Origin: Aquiluna sp.
Lineage (GTDB): Bacteria > Actinomycetota > Actinomycetes > Actinomycetales > Microbacteriaceae
Reading direction: 5' to 3'
Assembly: GCA_016780945.1 (NCBI GenBank)
Contig: JADHKY010000035.1
Coordinates: 1-10,251 of the forward strand
Length of the DNA: 10,251 nucleotides
Shown: positions 6,736 to 10,251 of the stretch, in pieces
Layout of the letters: each line of letters starts with the position of its first letter
Position numbering within the stretch: position 1 is the first letter of the stretch
Made by a program: the position numbers and the translations under genes
The notes under the pieces: generated by a model
Told to the model about the DNA's origin: nothing
Database searches by the model: none
What the model saw: only the letters and a program-made list of their open reading frames with translations

Positions 6736-7866
6736 ATGTTCAGAAAACACTCAGTGAAAGCCGCCCTCTACCTCGCAACCTCAGCCATCGGACTGGTCAC
6801 CGCCTGGACGCTGAATGCGCTCGCGGTTTTCGAGGAGGCTGACTACCTGGCTGCCTTTTTCGGTTCGGTGGTTGACTGGGTGCTCTCCATTGACCTTTTG
6901 GTCGTTGGGGCAGCGGTAGCAATTTTCATGATCAGCGAAGCCAGAAGGCTTGGCATGAAGCGGGTTTGGGTCTATTTCCTGCTCTCAGGTATCACGGCAA
7001 TTGCCTTCACCTTCCCGCTCTTTATGTTCTTTCGCGAGCGCAAGCTCCTGAGCATCAGGCTCGGCGGGGGCAAGCTACAGAGATTTGAGTTCGATAACCA
7101 CCAGGTGGATGTCTGGGTTCCCCCCACCATCAACCCAAAGACCCCGATTCTCTTCATGCACGACGGACGCAACCTGTTTGACGAGCTAGATAGCTTCACC
7201 GGGAAGACTTGGGAGGTAATCCCGGCAATCCGCGACGAGGTCAGAGGAGAAAAGCCGCTGGTGGTAGGGGTTTGGGGCCTAAGTGACGAGACGAGAATCC
7301 GGGAGCTCTCACCGCAAGAGATCATGGAGCGCCATCCGGAATTTTGGGATGCGCTGCCGGATGAATATAAAACCACCGGAACTGAGAGCTTTGGTGATGC
7401 CTATGTCTCATTGATTGCGGACGCAATTCTCCCGTTTGTTGTGGAACGTTTTGAGCTTGAGCACGACCTCCAAAGAACCGCGGTCATGGGCTCCTCCATG
7501 GGCGGACTAATCTCGCTCTATGCCATGAGCAAACGCCCCGAGCTCTTTGGTACCGCAATCTGTTTCTCCACCTACTGGCTCTTGGGGCAATCCACCATGG
7601 TCAATCAGCTCACCAGCATGCTGCCCACAGATGGTGTTCATCGCATCTGGACCGACAGCGGGACCAAAGAACTTGATGAGCACTGTCCACCGCTGCACCT
7701 AATGGCGGCAGAGGTGATGCGGTCCAAGGGATACACCGAACCAGAGCTGCTTGTAGCAAATATCTACCCCTACACCGGCCACCACGAGAGCTACTGGTCT
7801 AGAAGGGTGGCAGATGCTCTGAACTGGTGGCTAAAGGCTCCTGGTCGAGATCAGGTGCTGGGATAG
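6736..7866 (+). CDS. DUF2834-like membrane domain fused to alpha/beta-hydrolase esterase
   Basis: A 376-residue two-part protein. Residues about 8-105 hold three hydrophobic helices (8-30, 47-67, 78-98) with ISEARRLGMKRVWVYFLLS and FPLFMFFRERKL, a pattern I recognise as DUF2834, a small membrane family of unknown function. Residues about 115-372 are an esterase domain of the PF00756 (Fes/esterase D) kind: ILFMHDGRNLFDE (138-150), nucleophile elbow MGSSMGG (251-257, Ser254), an acidic residue in WTDSGTKELDE (Asp307 or Asp314), and the C-terminal His in TGHHESYW (His349 or His350). The catalytic triad therefore appears intact. The likely action is hydrolysis of an ester at the membrane; whether the domain faces in or out is unclear. 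The ATG is the first that includes the whole first helix; Shine-Dalgarno support is weak, and GTG 6754 is an alternative. The last 68 bp overlap the convergent helicase gene. Confidence 0.85.
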   Translation: MFRKHSVKAALYLATSAIGLVTAWTLNALAVFEEADYLAAFFGSVVDWVLSIDLLVVGAAVAIFMISEARRLGMKRVWVYFLLSGITAIAFTFPLFMFFRERKLLSIRLGGGKLQRFEFDNHQVDVWVPPTINPKTPILFMHDGRNLFDELDSFTGKTWEVIPAIRDEVRGEKPLVVGVWGLSDETRIRELSPQEIMERHPEFWDALPDEYKTTGTESFGDAYVSLIADAILPFVVERFELEHDLQRTAVMGSSMGGLISLYAMSKRPELFGTAICFSTYWLLGQSTMVNQLTSMLPTDGVHRIWTDSGTKELDEHCPPLHLMAAEVMRSKGYTEPELLVANIYPYTGHHESYWSRRVADALNWWLKAPGRDQVLG

Positions 7867-9202
7867 CCCCAGACATAAAGCGAATCACGTCCTTGTCCAC
7901 CATCACATCTCGCATGGTGATTGGGCGATTTAGATACATACCCTCGAGGGATCTAACCCTGGATAGGGCGACGTAGGTCTGGCCGGGAGAGAACGCTCCT
8001 CTGCCCATGTCGATCTGGACCTCGTCATAGGTCTGCCCCTGCGACTTGTGGATGGTCACAGCCCAAGCAAGACGAAGCGGAACCTGCTTGAACTCAGCGA
8101 GGGTTATCGGCACCAGGGTCTCCTTGATTCGTCCCGATGCCTCGTCAAACTCTTCCTCGACCTCGTAGCGGACCTTCTCCCAGGTGGAGGGGCCAACCTC
8201 GATCTCTTCGCCGTCAACCTCAACCACGACAAGGCCGGACGCGGGTAGGTCAATGACGTGCCCGATGGTGCCGTTCACCCACCTTCTAACCCGAGCCCCA
8301 TCGGCGCCCTTAGCCATTGAGGTGTCGTCGTTTTTGATAAACATCACCTGTGCGCCAACCTTGAGCTCGAGCTGGGTCTCGGCGGGCAGCGCTCTGCCAA
8401 ATATCTTCTCCGCCCCCTCTGAATAGCTGGCTAGAAAGGTCTTTGGCTTGGTGCTTATTAGGTTCATCCGCTGGCGATTCACCGCATTCACGGTCTCGTT
8501 GATTGTCGCCAGCCTGATGACATCAGCGTGGGGCGGCTGACGATTACCCGCCTGGTTGAGCTCCTCAAGCATTTCGCCCGTTACTGAGCCGTCTCTAATC
8601 GAGTTGAGGATCTCTTTGAATCTCTCGTCAGACTGCCTAAAGATCTCACTGAGCTCAAAGCGCTCGAGCTCTGCCTCGCGCCAAACATGGGCATCGAAGA
8701 ACCACATCGAGCGATAGTTTTCGGCCATGTAGGAGCGCTCCACCGGATCGGAAGGAGTCACGGGCGCAAGCTGGTATGGGTCTCCGAACATCACCACCTG
8801 CACCCCACCAAAAGGAAGCTTGCGCTTAGAGCGTGCTATCCGGAGGGCTCTATCGATTGCATCCATAAGATCAGCCGAGACCATCGACACCTCGTCAATT
8901 ACGAGCATGTCGATTGCCCTCAGCACCTCTCTAGTTCTGCGAGAGAGGTGCCGACCAATATCGACCTCGCCAAGGATGCCAAAGGGAAACGTGAACAGTG
9001 AGTGGATGGTCACACCTGCAACATTCAAGGCCGCAACACCCGTAGGGGCGCAAACCGCAAAGCTTTTCTCGCTATTTGCGGTTAGGAAACTCAGGAGGGT
9101 TGATTTTCCCGTCCCGGCTCGACCGGTAACAAAGACGTGAGACTCTGACTGCTCGATGTATTCAAAAAGCGCGCGCTGCTCATCGCTCAGCTCAATGATC
9201 AC
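7799..9202 (-). CDS. PIF1/RecD-like superfamily 1B DNA helicase
   Basis: A 467-residue ATP-dependent DNA helicase of the PIF1-like type, expected to unwind DNA 5' to 3' in repair or replication. Motifs in order: Walker A GRAGTGKST (27-35), motif Ia CAPTGVAALN (51-60), Walker B VIDEVSMV (101-108), motif III FGDPYQLAPV (139-148), FRQ (188-190), then the UvrD_C_2-type region with TIHKSQGQTYDEV (383-395) and motif VI YVALSRVRS (410-418). All core residues are present, so it should be active. It consists of the helicase core with only a short C-terminal tail (about 25 residues) and no added nuclease or HRDC domain. The start is GTG: the GTGA overlaps the TGA stop of the upstream ctaG-type gene by 4 bp, which implies translational coupling. 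The 3' end runs 68 bp into the esterase gene on the other strand. Confidence 0.93.
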   Translation of the reverse strand: MIIELSDEQRALFEYIEQSESHVFVTGRAGTGKSTLLSFLTANSEKSFAVCAPTGVAALNVAGVTIHSLFTFPFGILGEVDIGRHLSRRTREVLRAIDMLVIDEVSMVSADLMDAIDRALRIARSKRKLPFGGVQVVMFGDPYQLAPVTPSDPVERSYMAENYRSMWFFDAHVWREAELERFELSEIFRQSDERFKEILNSIRDGSVTGEMLEELNQAGNRQPPHADVIRLATINETVNAVNRQRMNLISTKPKTFLASYSEGAEKIFGRALPAETQLELKVGAQVMFIKNDDTSMAKGADGARVRRWVNGTIGHVIDLPASGLVVVEVDGEEIEVGPSTWEKVRYEVEEEFDEASGRIKETLVPITLAEFKQVPLRLAWAVTIHKSQGQTYDEVQIDMGRGAFSPGQTYVALSRVRSLEGMYLNRPITMRDVMVDKDVIRFMSGAIPAPDLDQEPLATSSEHLPPF

Positions 9203-10251
9203 CTGGAGTCCCTTGTTTTGCTCAGGTTCTCAAGCATGGCGTTGTAGTCCTCGAGATCCTTGTTGCCACTTCGGTCAGAGGCGCGATCGAGCCGCCTGCG
9301 CTCTCTGTCGTCGGAGCGCGACCACTGCCAAACCACAATGGTTGTGATGACAATGGTTGGTAGCTCTCCAACACCCCAGGCAAAAGCTCCACCAACCGCT
9401 TGATCGGTGAGGGGGTCGTCGCCCCAGGTGCGACCCATCGAGCCAAACCAGTCGGCCAGCAGCAAGCTCTTCTCGTTCATTAGGCTCAGGCCGAAGAAGG
9501 CGTGGAAGGCCATGGTCCCAATCAGCAGTATCAGTTTCAGCGGATAGCCGGGGCGATGGGGCTGGGGATCGACGCCAATCAATGCCTGCACAAAGAGGTA
9601 GCCGGTAATCAAGAAGTGAACCAGCATCCACTGGTGCCCCAGGTGCTCCTCCGTAGACCACCTAAACAGCGGGGTGTAGTAGAACATCACCAGGGATAGT
9701 GCGAAGTTAAGCCCTGCAAAAAGCGGATGCGAGATAAACCAGGCATACGGAGTGTGAACTGCCCACAGCACCCACTCCCTGAGTCCCCAAGAGCCGTCCT
9801 TGCGAGCTGCCTGCGCCCGAGAGAGCAGGGTCACCGGCGCTCCAGGGACTAGCAGCACCGGCACCATCATCGAGAGGATCATGTGGCCAACCATGTGGGT
9901 GGAGAACATGAACTCCTGGTAGGCATTTGGTGCGCCATTGGTCACATAAATCAGCACCAGCATGCCCGACACCCATGACAGGGTCCTGGCTATAGGCCAG
10001 CTGTCTCCTCTGGCCCTAAGCCGCATCACCCCATACAAATACAGAGCGATCGCGCCAAGAGCGATCGACAGCCAAAGAATATCTATGTCCCAGACCGTAA
10101 CCCAGGCGCTGGGAGTCAACTCGGGAGGCAACGGGTCGCCCGTTAGGAGCTCCGCGGGCGTAGGCGGAACAAACTCATTTGGATTCTGCGGAAGCGCCGT
10201 TGTAGCAAGCGCGGTGCCAAGACCGATGGCAGAGCCCATGATGAAAAGCTC
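9199..10251 (-). CDS. CtaG-type cytochrome oxidase assembly protein, probably C-terminal half of a CopD-CtaG fusion; 5' end outside window
   Basis: A multi-helix membrane protein (Caa3_CtaG family) thought to help insert copper into cytochrome c oxidase. Numbering from the in-frame ATG at 10239: FSTHMVGHMILSMMVPVLLVPGAPVTLL (112-139, His115 and His119 as possible copper ligands), EEHLGHQWMLVHF (197-209), IGTMAFHAFFGLSLM (240-254), and an Arg/Asp-rich cytosolic tail from about 308. About seven helices belong to this domain. The frame stays open upstream of that ATG to the window edge (codons for ELFI), and residues 1-15 are hydrophobic and followed by a Pro-rich linker with AELLTGDPLPPELTP. 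That is the junction I know from actinobacterial proteins with an N-terminal CopD domain and C-terminal CtaG domain. I therefore treat 10239 as internal and the gene as 5'-partial. The stop overlaps the helicase start. Confidence 0.85.
   Translation of the reverse strand, partial: ELFIMGSAIGLGTALATTALPQNPNEFVPPTPAELLTGDPLPPELTPSAWVTVWDIDILWLSIALGAIALYLYGVMRLRARGDSWPIARTLSWVSGMLVLIYVTNGAPNAYQEFMFSTHMVGHMILSMMVPVLLVPGAPVTLLSRAQAARKDGSWGLREWVLWAVHTPYAWFISHPLFAGLNFALSLVMFYYTPLFRWSTEEHLGHQWMLVHFLITGYLFVQALIGVDPQPHRPGYPLKLILLIGTMAFHAFFGLSLMNEKSLLLADWFGSMGRTWGDDPLTDQAVGGAFAWGVGELPTIVITTIVVWQWSRSDDRERRRLDRASDRSGNKDLEDYNAMLENLSKTRDSR

Noticed and set aside
7855..7875. Possible terminator hairpin CTGGG-atagc-CCCAG at the end of the esterase gene
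   Set aside because: The stem is only 5 bp, has no T-run on either side, and lies within the helicase coding region.
9222..9976. Several minus strand frames of 74-128 codons inside the ctaG-type gene
   Set aside because: They are in other frames of a gene whose own frame has clear CtaG helices and histidines; the compositions (rich in Arg, Gly, His, Cys) are typical of out-of-frame translation.
1..10251. Mobile elements, CRISPR arrays, tRNA/rRNA genes, toxin-antitoxin or phage-defence modules
   Set aside because: No transposase or integrase motifs, spaced direct repeats, tRNA-like folds or defence gene families were seen. The PIF1-like helicase has no nuclease or restriction partner, so I do not call it a defence gene.

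Overview
This window is an almost fully coding stretch of chromosome from an actinobacterium. The evidence is two HspR-type HAIR operators in front of dnaK, a dCTP deaminase of the mycobacterial bifunctional type, an MmpL-family RND transporter, what looks like a fused CopD-CtaG protein, and a BlaI-type repressor whose -10 box sits where a leaderless transcript would start at its ATG. Base composition looks moderate (mid-50s % G+C by eye). Gaps are very short and several genes overlap. A small-genome, streamlined lineage such as a planktonic Microbacteriaceae-type organism would fit, but that placement is inference.

Left part (1-2859): the N-terminal 449 codons of dnaK run leftward out of the window. 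A 162-bp divergent region carries two HAIR inverted repeats 63 bp apart. A UMF1-family (Atg22-like) major facilitator gene follows on the + strand. The dnaK-proximal HAIR covers the likely dnaK promoter. The other HAIR arm doubles as a possible -35 for the transporter, so HspR may control both directions.

Middle (2860-6676): a compact blaI-like repressor plus M56 metallopeptidase pair follows the transporter, with its own palindromic operator and promoter. Its 3' end overlaps by 12 bp the convergent gene dcd. dcd (dCTP to dUMP) is the second gene of a two-gene leftward operon behind a 706-residue MmpL/RND membrane transporter.

Right part (6677-10251): a 59-bp divergent gap separates mmpL from a + strand gene that fuses a DUF2834-like three-helix membrane domain to an alpha/beta-hydrolase esterase. 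The end of that gene overlaps by 68 bp the 3' end of a leftward PIF1/RecD-like helicase gene. The helicase gene is translationally coupled (GTGA overlap) to an upstream CtaG-domain gene that stays open to the right edge and is probably the C-terminal half of a CopD-CtaG fusion.

No mobile element, CRISPR array, RNA gene or defence island is visible. The points most worth a second look are the shared heat-shock control of the transporter, the DUF2834-esterase fusion, the BlaI/M56 pair with a short peptidase and no lactamase nearby, and the long antisense overlap between esterase and helicase.
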